The notes: generated by a model not told the origin, from the sequence alone. Shown: positions 1-11,144, numbered from the stretch's first letter. The stretch is 64,000 nucleotides of DNA from Okapia johnstoni (GCA_024291935.2 CM044311.1:14483001-14547000); one strand, 5' to 3'. Program-made: numbers and translations.

Positions 1-2360
1 TGCATAACTTTGGACCAACACTAGTTGTGTGCCAGTTGTGTGCATAACTTAAGGGTCTTTACCATGATCTAAACATTGGGACCCCTCCTTACCCTGTGAG
101 GTTTTGCTGCCTGTGTCCAAGCTTCTATCTCTGGCTGTCCTCCCCCAATATAGACCTCCTCATCCTCCTCTGCTAATGCTAACCATGGCAATCTGCGATG
201 CCCTCCGCTCAAATGTCCTCCTCATCACAATTGAGCTGAATCAACCATGACTAAGTGATCGTCACATCTCTGTGCACCTGCCGTCCTCAGATTTCTTTGG
301 TTGTGCACCCCACTCTGGACCAAATCCACGCTGGTCCTCACCTTTCCATAGATATGCTCTTCCTTGTACCCAGACTCCTTCTTCACTGAAATGCCTCATA
401 TTCTGCACTCTAACTGCGAAGATGCCCTCCATGTCACACCTGACATGCCCAGTACACTACTACAACCTTCCACCTGTGCAGATGTCTCTTGCACATATTT
501 CCATGCAATGGCTTGTACTGAAATACAGAGGGATAAATAAAAGAAGAGACATATGGGAGAAGGGAAAAAAGGGGAAAGGCAGAAAGATAAAGGGAGGGAG
601 GGAGAGGGGATCATTTTACAGCAGTAAACATTTATAATAGGATCCTAACCTACCTTCCACTTCTTTACCTTCCAGCAAGAAAAGACTCTATCTCTGCCTC
701 TGGTGGGTATGACTCCTCTAAGCCAATCTTCTATTATCATCCAAAGAATGAAGACTAACTTTTCTATATAAATCAAGAAAGCATGTCACAGCATGTTGAG
801 GGGGAAGCACATGGATAACAAAAATTAAGACTATTAGCAGTATTTGGAAAATTGAAAACCAAGCTACCTATAAATTACATTATCCCTGTCAAAATACAAA
901 ATGCTAACTTCTAAGAAAAAGTTAATTTGCCCTATCTTAGCTTTGTCCTATAAATTCTACTGAGGAGAGCCTCGCTTGCTTTTTTTAAATTTAACTTTGT
1001 TTCACAGTAGAATTCCTTTCTCTGTCATCTCGAGTAGACTTCCTCAATCTTGTAAGGATCAGAGGGTGGCAGAATTACAAGTGTTATGTACACAGGACAA
1101 ACGGAGATGAAAATCAGCTAGCACCTTGTTTCCAAATCATATTTGGAAGCAGGTGAGTAGGCGCAAGAAGAGGGTTCCAAATTATGCTTATCTACCATCA
1201 GAAGAAAAGGAAGGAACATTCATCAATTTCACCTGTTAGTCCACTAAATGGTATTTTTTGTCCAGGTTCCATCACTTTGTATCCCTCATCCTTGTCATCC
1301 TGTGTCTTTGATCTTTTGATTAGTTAACCCAAGATAATTGGTACCTTCTGGTCCATGTGTGAAGATTACCAGCAATCAATCAATTCTATTTGCTTTTTGA
1401 CCACAGGAGAGTTAATTAATGAAGCTTAGAGTGACTTACACAAGGGAAGGTTATTTTTTGTGAAACACTTGAAAAAGATTTAGATGTTTCAAACCTCAAA
1501 TCAAAGCAAGCAAAGCAACAAAACATTAAAATGCTGAATTGAATTAGGAAGTTGTTTATGAAAATACATTTCAGCCTAGAGATTTATTAAATCAGCCATG
1601 CTACTGCACTCCATGGGAAAACAGGTTCCATTTGTCAATTATTCCAAATTCATCCAATCTTGGAAAGTCACCAAAAGCTTTCCTGGGCATAATAGATTCT
1701 GAATTTTGTTCATTTTAACATGTTGTTTTTTCCAAGCGAAATAAATTGTTCTGACACCTCTCATATTTTCTGGTCTAACTAGCCTGACAAATTCATCATG
1801 TGGACTTGGTCTTATAACTGTTTTAAAGGGACAGGATAAGGATGCCAGTAGGGAGTATCAGAAATAGGTGGGTTAAAGGTTTATCAAGAGATCTGTGTGC
1901 CTTCTGACAAGGGAGGAGAAAGAGGGCTTCCCCCACCTCATTTTTCTTACAGCAGGTATGAGAGATGCTTGACCACATACCAACCACCTGGTTGACTAAC
2001 ACAATCTGTGCTCTCCTTTGAGTATAAAAAATTAGGAAGGGACTGCTCTAATTCAGTTTCTCAAATAGTTACAGACACTTATTCTTCTAGTAGCTGAGAT
2101 GCAGCGTCAACATTATTCTCACTAGCTTCAACTAGGAAAGTTCCAAAATATAAGATCTACATAGGATCATTCTATCGACAATGTTATGTGTCCTCATCAC
2201 ATTTTTTTTTTTTAATTTTTTGGACCCTTTTTATTCTGTTATTTATGAAACACCACGTATAGAACAAAAAGAGAGAGCTACACTCTCTACAGAGAACCGA
2301 AAGCATTCTGAAAAGCTTTTACAATTTATATTTTTAGGTAGTAAGCCTCCAGTTAAACAG
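1..2360. other. Unassigned intergenic sequence
   Basis: No recognisable gene, RNA or recent ruminant repeat. The first 50 bases contain a short direct repeat (tgcataactt at 1-10 and 41-50). A purine-rich (G/A) stretch lies at about 541-612. Short open frames here show no codon structure or domain I recognise. Confidence 0.6.
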
Positions 2361-2361
2361 A

Positions 2362-2560
2362 TCGATGGCTTCCCTGGTCGCCCAGTGGGTAAGACTTAAC
2401 CTCCTTCCAGTGTAGGGGGTGCTGGTTCAATCCCTAGTCAGGGAGTTAAGATCACCCATGCCTCCTGGCCAAACTGAAACATAAAACAGAAGCGATATTG
2501 TAACAAATTCAATAAAGACTTTAAAAACTGTCTACGTCAAAAAAAAGTCCTTAAAAAATG
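2362..2560 (+). repeat. CHR-2-type tRNA-derived SINE
   Basis: The head reads gcttccctggtcgcccagtg and is followed by a Pol III B-box-like ggttcaatccct near 2423. The tail carries the CHR-2-like segment ending in caataaagactttaaaa and a short A-rich end. This is an old cetartiodactyl SINE, more diverged than the Bov-tA copies. Both boundaries are approximate. Confidence 0.75.
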
Positions 2561-2914
2561 ACCGTGACAGCATTCAAGGGAGGCTGAGAGGGTTTGAAGA
2601 AAATTTAGGAAGAGAGAGATTGTCACTCAAATGACCATTATTGGCAGCGATGGCAACTACTAGACAAAAAGAGGGAATGAAAGGACACTGCAGAGTTCTG
2701 TGTGTAGCCGGAAATTAGTGAATGTTGTTGAACTCCCTTGATTTGAACATCTACCACGATTTCAAGAAGCTACAGGGCCTTGAAGAAGCATTTGGTTGTG
2801 TCTAGGGACTGTGAAGTAACTGAGATGTTTGGGTTATGGGGTGTTTCTTGCATATTTGTTTGCTTCGATGAAGTTGCAAAGTGTGTGATATGGCGGGTAT
2901 AAGGATTTACCTTT

Positions 2915-3420
2915 TTTAAATTAACTTTTATTGAAGTATAGTTGCTTTACAACGTTGTTTTGTTTCCACTGTACAGCAAAGTGAATTAACTCTATGTATC
3001 AAACCAGTCAATTCTAAGGGAAATCAGTCCTGAATATTTATTGGAAAGACTAAGGTTGAACCTGAAACTCCAATACTTTGGCCACCTGATACAAAGAGCT
3101 GACTCATTGAAAAAGACACTGATGCTGGGAAAGATTGAAGGCAGAAGGAGAAGGGGACGACAGAGGATGAGATGGTTGGATGGCATCACCGCCTCAATGG
3201 ACATGCGTTACAGCAAGCTCCGGGAGTTGGTGATGGACAGGGAAGTCTGGCATGCTGCAGTCCATGGGGTCACAAAGAGTCAGACACGACTGCGTGATTG
3301 AACTGAACTGATCCATTTATCCTCTCTGATTTGGATTTCCTTCTCATTTAGGTCACCACAGAGCACTAAGCAAAGATATGCAGACTGTGGTCCCTGGACC
3401 AAATCTGGTCCATACACCTG
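2915..3420 (-). mobile_element. L1 3' UTR, antisense, split by BovB
   Basis: Bases 2915-2997 (attaacttttattgaagtat and onward) and 3315-3420 (ggatttccttctcatttagg and onward) are consecutive parts of the antisense artiodactyl L1 3' UTR. The same element recurs antisense at 11566 and 23098. The 310-bp BovB piece between them is a later insertion. Only the 3' end of the L1 is present. Confidence 0.75.
2998..3311 (+). mobile_element. BovB 3' end fragment
   Basis: This is a 5'-truncated BovB (RTE LINE) copy covering the C-terminal tail of the ORF and the 3' terminus. Readable peptide: [20 protein letters not shown], then a Lys/Arg-rich run and [12 protein letters not shown]. It ends in the BovB terminus gattgaactgaactga. 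It sits inside an L1 3' UTR. I could not define a TSD. Confidence 0.9.
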
Positions 3421-3816
3421 TTCTTGTGAAAAGAGGATTACTGCCACACACGGGACAGACACGATCGTTTATTTATGTTTGTCTATGACAGCTTTCGTGC
3501 TACAATAGCAGCAGAATTCAATAGCTGTGACAGAGATCATATGGCCCATTAAACCTAAAATATATACTCTATGGCCCTTAACAACTAAATTCTCTGCTTG
3601 AAGGGGAGGTTTCTGAGGTGAGTTCAATATTAAAAACTCTCCTTTAGACATTTAATTTTCCCTAGTAGTATGAGAAAATATACTCTCTGCATATACACGT
3701 CGTCTCCTTGTGTTTGAAGATTAATAAGAAAGAACATTGGATTAATTTTCTTAAGACAGTGAACCTTTAAGGTTCTGTAATTTTTAAACACACTAGACAG
3801 ATTAAACAATGTTCTT
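3421..3816. other. Unassigned sequence
   Basis: Moderately AT-rich sequence between the L1/BovB nest and a SINE pair. I see no repeat family or coding signal. Confidence 0.5.
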
Positions 3817-3817
3817 G

Positions 3818-4031
3818 AAAGTGAAGGGAAAGTCATTCAGCAGTGCTCCACTCTTTGGGACCCCATGGACTGTAGCACACCAGGTTGTTCCATCTGTGGA
3901 ATTTCTCCAGGCAAGAATATTGGAGTGGGTAGCCATTCCCTCCTCCAGGGGATCTTCCTGACACAGGGATTGAACCTGAACCTCTTGTATTGCAGGCGGA
4001 TTCTTTACTGTCTGAGCTACCAGAGAAGCCC
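3818..4031 (-). repeat. Bov-tA SINE
   Basis: In reverse orientation the tRNA-like head (gggcttctctggtagctcag, complement of 4012-4031) leads into the core and a BovB-like 3' tail (agtgctccactctttgggac side). It is about 210 bp and complete. It forms an inverted pair with the copy at 4065-4254. Confidence 0.9.
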
Positions 4032-4064
4032 AAACAAGTCCAACAACATTCTTAGGGTAGAGCA

Positions 4065-4254
4065 GATAACTCCTTGGTGGCTCAATCGTAAAGAATCTGC
4101 CTGCAGTTCAGGAGACATGGGTTCCATCCCTGGGTTGGGAAGACTCCCTGGAGAAGGGAAAGGCTATCCACTCCAGTATTCTGGCCTGGAGAATTTCAAG
4201 GACCGTATAGTTCATGGGGTCGCAAAGAGTCAGACACGACTGAGCAATTTTCAC
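4065..4254 (+). repeat. Bov-tA SINE
   Basis: The head is ctccttggtggctcaatcgt. The core (gggttgggaagactccctgg) and the tail cgcaaagagtcagacacgac are present. It faces away from the neighbouring minus-strand copy with about 33 bp between them. Confidence 0.9.
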
Positions 4255-4554
4255 CTTAGGGCAGAGCAAATATTCCAGGTCAGGGGCTGGAGCAACATAG
4301 ACCGAGTTGAAAAGTTATCTTGATCGTGAGCCCTTCAGTGAACTTGGTAGTTGTATGGTTTTCTGCAACCAAACAAACAAAAAAATAACATTTTAAGAAA
4401 CTGTGAAGGGACAAACATTGCTGCAGGAAAAGACACTAGGAGACAAAAAGTTCTTCAGCTTTCTCTACGATGCTATTTACCCCACTGGCCATAAAAGTGA
4501 CTCACTATGTTGAAATTCTTTTCTTCCACTTAGGAGAATTGTATTTTTATTTGA

Positions 4555-4875
4555 CGTTTATTGCTTATGGTTTTGTATAGACTTTATTTCTTGGGATAAT
4601 TATAAGTTCACAGTGAGCAGAAAGCACAGAGATTTATAGTATGCTCCCTCTTTTCCCCCAACACTCTCAACTATCAACACTATCAACACCCCCACACACA
4701 CACACACAGACATTTGTTACAACGGATGCCCCTACACTGACACATCATTATCACCTAGAGTCCATTGTTTACATTAGCAGTCACTCTTGATGTTGTATAT
4801 TCTATTGGCTTTGAAAAATGTGTCATGACATATACCCACGGAGGAATTGTTTTTGTTTTCACTCCTTTACCTGAT
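4555..4875 (-). mobile_element. Old L1 3' UTR remnant, antisense
   Basis: The order of motifs (agcagaaagcacagagattt, acatttgttacaacggatgc, gagtccattgtttacattag, ttctattggctttgaaaaat) matches the antisense 3' UTR of old mammalian L1. A (CA)n stretch sits inside at about 4687-4709. Divergence is high. Confidence 0.6.
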
Positions 4876-4919
4876 ACACAATCCCTAGTCTTTTAAGAAA
4901 GTTTAGGTGAGTTTTTACT

Positions 4920-4992
4920 GTTTTCTTTTCTATTTTCCTCCTTCCCTCCTTCCCTTCCTTCTTTCTTTCCTCCCTCCTTCCAACCCTTCCCT
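4920..4992. repeat. Polypyrimidine low-complexity tract
   Basis: About 73 bases almost entirely C/T (CCTT/CTTT-like units). No gene lies nearby that would make it a splice or promoter element. Confidence 0.8.
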
Positions 4993-5863
4993 CTTACTGA
5001 TTGAGTTCAAGTAAGAATGTTAAGCCAGAGAACTGGCATTTGTTGAGCCTTGGTTATCAGATGATTTGTGTGTGTGATGGTTAATTTTATATGTCAACTT
5101 GACTGGGACAGAAGGCACCCAGGTATTTGGTCACACGTGATTATCTATGTCTCTGTGAGGGCATTTATGGATGAGATCAGCATGTAAATTGATAGAATAA
5201 GCAGAGCAGATTGCCATCCCCAATTTGGGTGGGCCTCATCCAATCCCATCGGACTTTGCTTCTATCACAGCTGGGTATTGTTTTTGCTTTGGCTCCATCC
5301 AATCATTCTTTCTGGAGTTACTTCTCCACTGATCTCCAGTAGCATATTGGGCATTTACTGACCTGGGGAGTTCATCTTTCAGTGTCTTATCTTTTTGCCT
5401 TTTCATACAGTTCATGGGGTTCTCAAGGCAAGAATACTGAAGTGGTTTGCCATGCCCTTCTCCAGTGGACCACATTCTGTCAGACCTCTCCACCATGACC
5501 CATCCGTCTTGGGTGGCCCCACACAGCATGGCTTAGTTTCATTGAGGTAGACAAGGCTGTGGTCTGTGTGATCAGATTAGCTAGTTTTCTGTGATTATAG
5601 TTTCAGTGTGTCTGCCCTCTGATGCCCTCTCATAACACCTACCGTCTTACTTGGGTTTCTCTTACCTTGCACGTGGGGTATTTCTTCACGACTGCTCCAG
5701 CAAAGTGCAGCCATTGCTCCTTACCTTGGACAAAGGGTATCTACTCACGACGGCCCCTCCTGACCTTGAATGTGGAGTAACTCCTCTCGGCCATCCTGTG
5801 TCCACGCAGCCGCTGCTCCCTGGGCCTAGGGTAACTCCTCTCGCCGCCGCCCCCGGGCCCCGG

Positions 5864-6018
5864 CCTGGCCTAGCTCCTCTTGCCGCCCCTGGCCCCTGGC
5901 CCCCAGCCTGGCCTAGCTCCTCTCGCCGCCCCCAGTCCCCGGCCCCCGGCCTGGCCTAGCTCCTCTTGCCGAACCCGGCCCCTGGCCCCCAGCCTGGCCT
6001 AGCTCCTCTCGGCCATGC
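5864..6018 (+). repeat. 43-bp GC-rich minisatellite in BovB 5' region
   Basis: The 17-mer cctggcctagctcctct recurs at exactly 5864, 5907, 5950 and 5993, a period of 43 bp. The intervening 26 bases are C-rich and diverged. Looser matches to the aactcctct core occur upstream at 5779 and 5833. It is by far the most GC-rich part of the window and carries several CpGs. It lies just upstream of the ORF, where an internal Pol II promoter of a LINE would be expected; promoter activity is inference only. Confidence 0.85.
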
Positions 6019-6070
6019 TTCTGCGCAGAGCCGTCGTGGCCGCCTTGCTTCTGTGTGGAGCCGTCAGGGC

Positions 6071-8806
6071 CGCAGATTGGAAGTGGTCAAACAGGAGATG
6101 GCAAGAGTGAACATCGACATTCTAGGAATCAGAGAACTAAGATGGACTGGAATGGGTGAATTAAACTCAGATGACCATTATATCTACTACTGTGGGCAAG
6201 AATCCCTTAGAAGAATTGGAGTAGCCATCATGGTCAACAAAAGAGACAGAAATGCAGTACTTGGATGCAATCTCAAAAACGATAGAAAGATCTCTGTTCG
6301 TTTTCAAGGCAAACCAATACTACAGTAATCCAAGTCTATGCCCCGACCAGTAACGCTGAAGAAGCTGAAGTTGAACGGTTCTATGAAGACCTACAAGACC
6401 TTCTAGAACTAACACCCAAAAAAGATGTCCTTTTCATTATAGGGGACTGGAATGCAAAAGTAGGAATTCAAGAAACACCTGGCATAACAGGAAAATTTGG
6501 CCTTGGAGTACAGAATGAAGCAGGGCAAAGGCTAATAGAGTTTTGCCAAGAGAACGTACTGGTAATAGCAAACACCCTCTTCCAACAACACAAGAGAAGA
6601 CTCTACACGTGGACATCACCAGATGGTCAACACCGAAATCAGACTGATTATATTCTTTGCAGCCAAAGATGGAGAAGCTCTATACAGTCAGCAAAAACAA
6701 GACCGGGAGCAGACTGTGGCTCAGATCATGAACTCCTTATTGCCAAATTCAGAATTAAATTGAAGAAAATAGGGAAAACCACTAGTCCATTCAGGTATGA
6801 CCTAGATCAAATCCCCTTATGAATATACAGTAGAAGTGACAAATAGATTTAAGGGACTAGATCTGATAGACAGAGTGCCTGATGAACTATGGACAGAGGT
6901 TCGTGACATTGTGCAGGAGACAGGGTTCAAGATCATCCCCATGGAAAAGAAATGCAAAAAAGCAAAATGGCTGTCTGAGGAGGCCTTACAGATAGTTGGG
7001 AAGAGAAGAGAAGTGAAAAGCAAAGGAGAAAAGGAAAGATATTCCCATCTGAATGCAGAGTTCCAAAGAATAGCAAGGAGAGATAAGAAAGACTTTCTCA
7101 GCGATCATGCAAAGAAATAGAGGAAAACAACAGATTGAGAAAGACTAGAGATCTCTTCAAGAAAATTAGAGATACCAAAGGAACATTTCATGCAAAGATA
7201 GGCTCGATAAAGGACAGAAATGGTATGGATCTAACAGAAGCAGAAGATATTAAGAAGAGATGGCAAGAATACACAGAAGAATTGTACAAAAAAGATCTTC
7301 ATGACCCAGATATCACAACGGTGTGATCACTCATCTAGAGCCAGACATCCTGGAATGTGAAGTCAAGTGGGCCTTAGAAAGCATCACTACGAACAAAGCT
7401 AGTGGAGGTGATGGAATTCCAGTTAGGCTATTTCAAATCCTGAAAGATGATGCTGTGAACATGCTGCACTCAATATGCCAGCAAATTTGAAAACTCAGCA
7501 GTGGCCACAGGACTGGAAAAGGTCAGTTTTCATTCCAATCCCAAAGAAAAGCAATGCCAAAGAATGCTCAAACTATCGCACAATTGCACTCATCTCACAT
7601 GCTAGGAAAGTAATGCTCAAAATTCTCCAAGCCAGGCTTCAGCAATACCTGAACTGTGAACTTCCAGATGTTCAAAATGGTTTTAGAAAAGGCAGAGGAA
7701 CCAGAGATCAAATTGCCAGCATCTACTGGATCATTGAAAAAGCAAGAGAGTTGCAGAAAAACATCTATTTCTGCTTTATTGACCATGCCAAAGCCTTTGA
7801 CTGCGTGGATCACAATAAACTGTGGAAAATTCTGAAAGAGATGGGAGTACCAGACCATCCGACCTGTCTCTTGAGAAACCTGTATGCAGGTCAGGAAGCA
7901 ACAGTTAGAACTGGACATGAAACAACAGACTGGTTCCAAATAGGAAATGGAGTACATCAAGGCTGTATATTGTCACCCTTCTTATTTAACTTATATGCAG
8001 AGTACATCATGAGAAATGTTGGGCTGGAAGAAACACAAGCTGGAATCAAGATTGCCAGGAGAAATATCAATAACCTCAGATATGCAGATGACACCACCCT
8101 TATGGCAGAAAGTGAAGAAGAACTAAAGAGCCTCTTGAGGAAAGTGAAAGAGGGGAGTGAAAGAGTTGGCTTAAAGCTCAACATTCAGAAAACTAAGATT
8201 ATGGCATCTGGTCCCATCACTTCATGGGAAATAGATGGAGAAACAGTGCAAACAGTGTCAGACTTTATTTTTGGGGGCTCCAAAATCACTGCAGACGGTG
8301 ATTGCAGCCATGAAATTAAAAGATGCTTACTCCTTGGAAGGAAGGTTATGGCCAACCTAGATAGCATATTTAAAAGCAGAGACATTACTTTGCCAACAAA
8401 AGTCCGTCTAGTCAAGGCTATGGTTTTTCCAGTGGTCATGTATGGATGTGAGAGTTGGACGGTGAAGAAAGCTGAGCGCTGAAGAATTGATGCTTTTGAA
8501 CTGTTGTGTTGGAGAAGACTCTTGAGAGTGCCTTGGACTGCAAGGAGATCCAATCAATCCATCCTAAAGGAGATCAATCCTGGGTGTTCATTGGAAGGAC
8601 TGATGTTGAAGCTGAAACTCCAATAGTTTGGCCACCTCATGCAAAGAGTTGACTCATTGGAAAAGACCCTAATGCTTGGTAGGATTGGGGGCGGGAGGAG
8701 AAGGGGATGTATGAGATGGTTGGATGAGACTGACTCCTAGGTTTGGGTAGACGTGCTGCAATTCATGGGATCACAAAGAGTCGGACACGACTGAGTGACT
8801 GGACTG
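6071..8806 (+). pseudogene. BovB endonuclease-reverse transcriptase, decayed
   Basis: The RTE-type protein carries an AP-like endonuclease followed by reverse transcriptase and performs target-primed reverse transcription in the nucleus. The endonuclease starts in the frame of MARVNIDILGI (Met codon 6098). Catalytic-type motifs remain readable: GDWNAKVG near 6442 and SDH at 6721-6729. The RT has motif A FIDHAKAFD (Asp at 7781), motif B GVHQGCILSPF, and YADD at 8081-8092. The frame is broken at least five times: near 6320 (small deletion), 6815 (C insertion), 7107, 7312 and 7487 (single-base deletions). TGA at 8480, most simply a CGA-to-TGA change, and TAG near 8625 close the C-terminal part. 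The longest intact stretch is 335 codons (7475-8482) and covers most of the RT. No product is expected. Confidence 0.9.
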
Positions 8807-9011
8807 AACTGAACATCCAATCCCCTGAAGATCTTAATAAAAAAAAATGAAAGATGAGGGAGAATTCACTCTCTGTTTTCAAGTTAGGACATTGGCTTTC
8901 TCCTGCACTCAGACTGGAATTTACTCCACTAGCGTTCTTGGTTCTCCAGCTTGGAGATTGAAGGTTGTGGAATTTCTAGCCTCCATAATAATGTGACCTA
9001 TTTTGTATAAT

Positions 9012-9206
9012 GGGCTTCCCTGGTGGCTCAGCTGGTAAAGAATCCGCCTGTAATGCAGGAGACCTGGGTTAAATCCCTGGGTTTAGAAGATCCCCTGGAG
9101 AAGGGAAAGGCAACCTACTCCAGTATTCTGCCATGGAGAATTCCATCCACTACATAGTCCATTGGATCACAAAGAGTCGGACACAACTGAGCAACTTTCA
9201 CTTTCA
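9012..9206 (+). repeat. Bov-tA SINE
   Basis: Complete copy with head gggcttccctggtggctcag, B-box region altered (gggttaaatccc) and tail ending caactttcactttca. It is inserted in the terminal part of the old LTR-like repeat, just before its AATAAA-containing segment. Confidence 0.92.
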
Positions 9207-9224
9207 TGGTGTGTAATAAATCTC

Positions 9225-9235
9225 ACATATATATG

Positions 9236-9286
<51 letters not shown>

Positions 9287-9292
9287 GTTTAG
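9225..9292. repeat. (TA)n/(TG)n microsatellite
   Basis: Compound repeat: TA-rich, then about 12 TG units, then a pure TA run. It lies inside the end of the old LTR-like repeat and is likely length-polymorphic. Confidence 0.9.
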
Positions 9293-9631
9293 GTATATTT
9301 ACATGTGTGTATGTGTCTGGGTATATACACATATATCTATCAGTTTTGTTTCTCTGGAGGATCCTGAAAATACAACGTGTATTATCTCAGGAAGTTAATC
9401 CTTACATTCCTCCAAGGAGGTAGCCTTATTATCCTTTTCTTGCTGGTGAACAATTTTAAAAAAGAAAGAAAATCTATGATTCAGAGAAGTGGAACTTATT
9501 CAGTATCCTGCAACAGAGTGCTACTCTGGCAGAATCCAGATGCAAATCCAGATTATGATTCCCAAATCTCTTTCTTTTTCAAATCTACCAGGACATAGGT
9601 CAGGGAATACATATTATTCATTTTTGCTTCT

Positions 9632-9931
9632 TTGTTGTTGTTCAGCCACTAAGTTGCATCTGATTCTTAGTGACCCATGGACTGCAGCACACCTGGCTTC
9701 CCTGTCCTTCACTATCTCCTGGAGTTTGCTCAAACTCATGTCCATTGAGTAGATGATGCCATCCAACCATCTTGTCCTCTGTCATCGCCTTCTCTTCCTG
9801 CCTTCAATCTTTCCCAGCATCAGGGTCTTTTCCAATGAGTCGGCTCTTCGCATCAAGTGGCTGAAGTATTTGAGCTTCAGCTTCAGCATCAGTCCTTCCA
9901 ATGAATATTCAGGGTTGATTTCCTTTAGCGT
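9632..9931 (-). mobile_element. BovB 3' end fragment
   Basis: Reverse-oriented 5'-truncated BovB. The terminus (ttgttgttcagccac) lies at the left. Complementary reading gives the Lys/Arg-rich C-terminal segment and LKLKYFSHLMRRADSLEKTL. It stops at about 9931 within the NQSILKEI-equivalent region. Confidence 0.88.
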
Positions 9932-9934
9932 CTC

Positions 9935-10156
9935 ATAAATAGTGTGAATATGTGAAAAAGTAAATAAACAGAAAATTAAAAAAAAACAAACTACCAGGAC
10001 AATGATAGGACAGAGCTTTCTAGATTTGGGGTAAATTGAGAACATTGTCATAAAAAAGAAAAAGACCTTAGTACCAGATTCAAGATTTATTCCCAGAGTG
10101 GAAGCTGCAGCCAATTGTCACAAATAAACAATGGCCAGTAATGTGGGTATGTGGGG
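9935..10156. other. Unassigned sequence
   Basis: Short AT-rich spacer between the BovB fragment and an LTR-like segment. No structure recognised. Confidence 0.5.
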
Positions 10157-10480
10157 CCTGATGGCACGTGACCAAGAATTAAACCAGAGAGTCTGACAAA
10201 GGAGACAAGGAGCTGAAGCTTGCCGGGAGCCAGCTCACGAGATCCCCACTCATGACAGAGTCATGAGGAGAAGACCTGACGAGCAGAGCAACTCAGGCCT
10301 CAGGGATTCTTGAGAGGCTGCCTCAGCGCTCACCTTAAAAATGAGATCTCTCTTTCTGACGCTGGCTACAATAAATCTCTTCTTATTTTCTGTGACTTAG
10401 GCAAAAGGCTTTTCCTGATTCTCTTCGAAAATAGATCAATCTGAAACCTCAAATCAACAAGGCCCCTGAACGGTAGCACC
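10157..10480 (+). mobile_element. Ruminant ERV LTR-like fragment
   Basis: The segment with tgccgggagccagctcacga, ctcaggcctcagggattctt, aaaaatgagatctctctttc and caataaatctcttcttattt resembles the R/U5 part of ruminant endogenous retrovirus LTRs, AATAAA included. No gag, pol or env follows, so it is a solo LTR or partial LTR. Outer boundaries and TSD are not resolved. Confidence 0.55.
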
Positions 10481-11144
10481 CTAAATAAAATTATCTGAGA
10501 TATAGAGTATGCTGATCTAAATTCTTTTTGCTAACATATTGGTTTGTTTAATAAATGTACCTGTGCCTTTGGAGCTAATGTGCATGACTATTCCTTAATA
10601 ATAAAACAGCATTGAGAGCCTCTGTACAGAAAGCCTCTATGGGCACAAAACCCTTCGCAGGAAAAAAGGCTTGTTAGGAAATATAAGAAATATTGCTTTA
10701 TGAAACGGTTACTTAGTCTATATTTACTCACTATGTTTTTACTCTTAATGTATTTAGCCTATATAATGAAAGCATAATAGTTAAAAATTTATATAAATAG
10801 AAGTTGAGCTTTAATACAAATAATAAGACAATTATTGAATTAACTGATGATTCTTACTTAGAGCTGACCTTCAGCTTGCTGTTCTATGACGTTATGGGAC
10901 CACATTCTTTTCTGTTAAGCTCGAGGCGTAAAGTAAATTACCGAAAACAGGTTTTACCTTGAAACTTTCTATTGATAAATTCTTTCCTCCTGTGCCTGAT
11001 ACAAAAGCGTTCTGACTGATCAACCCTTATCAATAGGAGCATTATTGTAGGAGAAAGTGTCCTGTCCTGGCCAGCCTTACTGGAGAAGCAACACTGCAAG
11101 GTCATTCTCTTTTGACATCTGAGCATCAGGCTATGTAGTTGGTG
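10481..11144. other. Unassigned AT-rich sequence
   Basis: Contains AATAAA-like words and A/T runs but no repeat family or coding signal I can name. Confidence 0.5.

Larger units (their letters stand above)
5248..8813 (+). mobile_element. Near full-length BovB (RTE-class LINE)
   Basis: This is the most complete element in the window, about 3.57 kb. It is bounded by an 11-bp direct repeat catccaatccc at 5237-5247 and 8814-8824, which fixes both ends and shows target-primed insertion. In order it contains a 5' region (5248-6070) with a GC- and CpG-rich 43-bp tandem repeat, the endonuclease-reverse transcriptase reading frame (6071-8806, broken), and the short BovB 3' terminus ending ggactgaactgaa. 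Typical full-length BovB is a little over 3 kb, so nothing major is missing; the tandem repeat adds length. About 60 bases are deleted near 8700-8750 compared with the other BovB copies here. It cannot make a complete protein. Confidence 0.9.
5075..9374 (+). mobile_element. Old LTR-like mammalian repeat, split by insertions
   Basis: The first part (5075-5247) starts tgatggttaattttatatgt and runs to gggcctcatccaatccc. The second part (8814-9011) continues with ctcagactggaatttactcc and agcctccataataatgtgac. The last part (9207-9374) has taataaatctc, a microsatellite, and ends tttctctggaggatcctgaa...taca. Read in order the parts follow one common mammalian repeat with TG...CA ends and a late AATAAA signal, consistent with an LTR. 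I am not sure of the family name. It was split by BovB (5248-8813), Bov-tA (9012-9206) and repeat growth at 9225-9292. Confidence 0.6.

Noticed and set aside
272..637. 121-codon frame at the window start
   Set aside because: No domain, no conserved motif, and the C-terminal part encodes a purine-tract Lys/Arg/Gly run. An opposite-strand frame is equally open.
2362..2440. tRNA gene candidates from B-box matches (here and in every Bov-tA head)
   Set aside because: These are SINE heads: no complete cloverleaf, and each is followed by SINE body sequence.
5651..5959. Pro/Ala-rich 102-codon frame resembling a low-complexity protein
   Set aside because: It lies in the GC-rich 5' region of the BovB element and is produced by the 43-bp minisatellite, not by a gene.
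9935..10156. Possible TSD or LTR start upstream of the LTR-like fragment at 10157
   Set aside because: No matching 4-6 bp repeat was found at the far end, so the boundary could not be supported.
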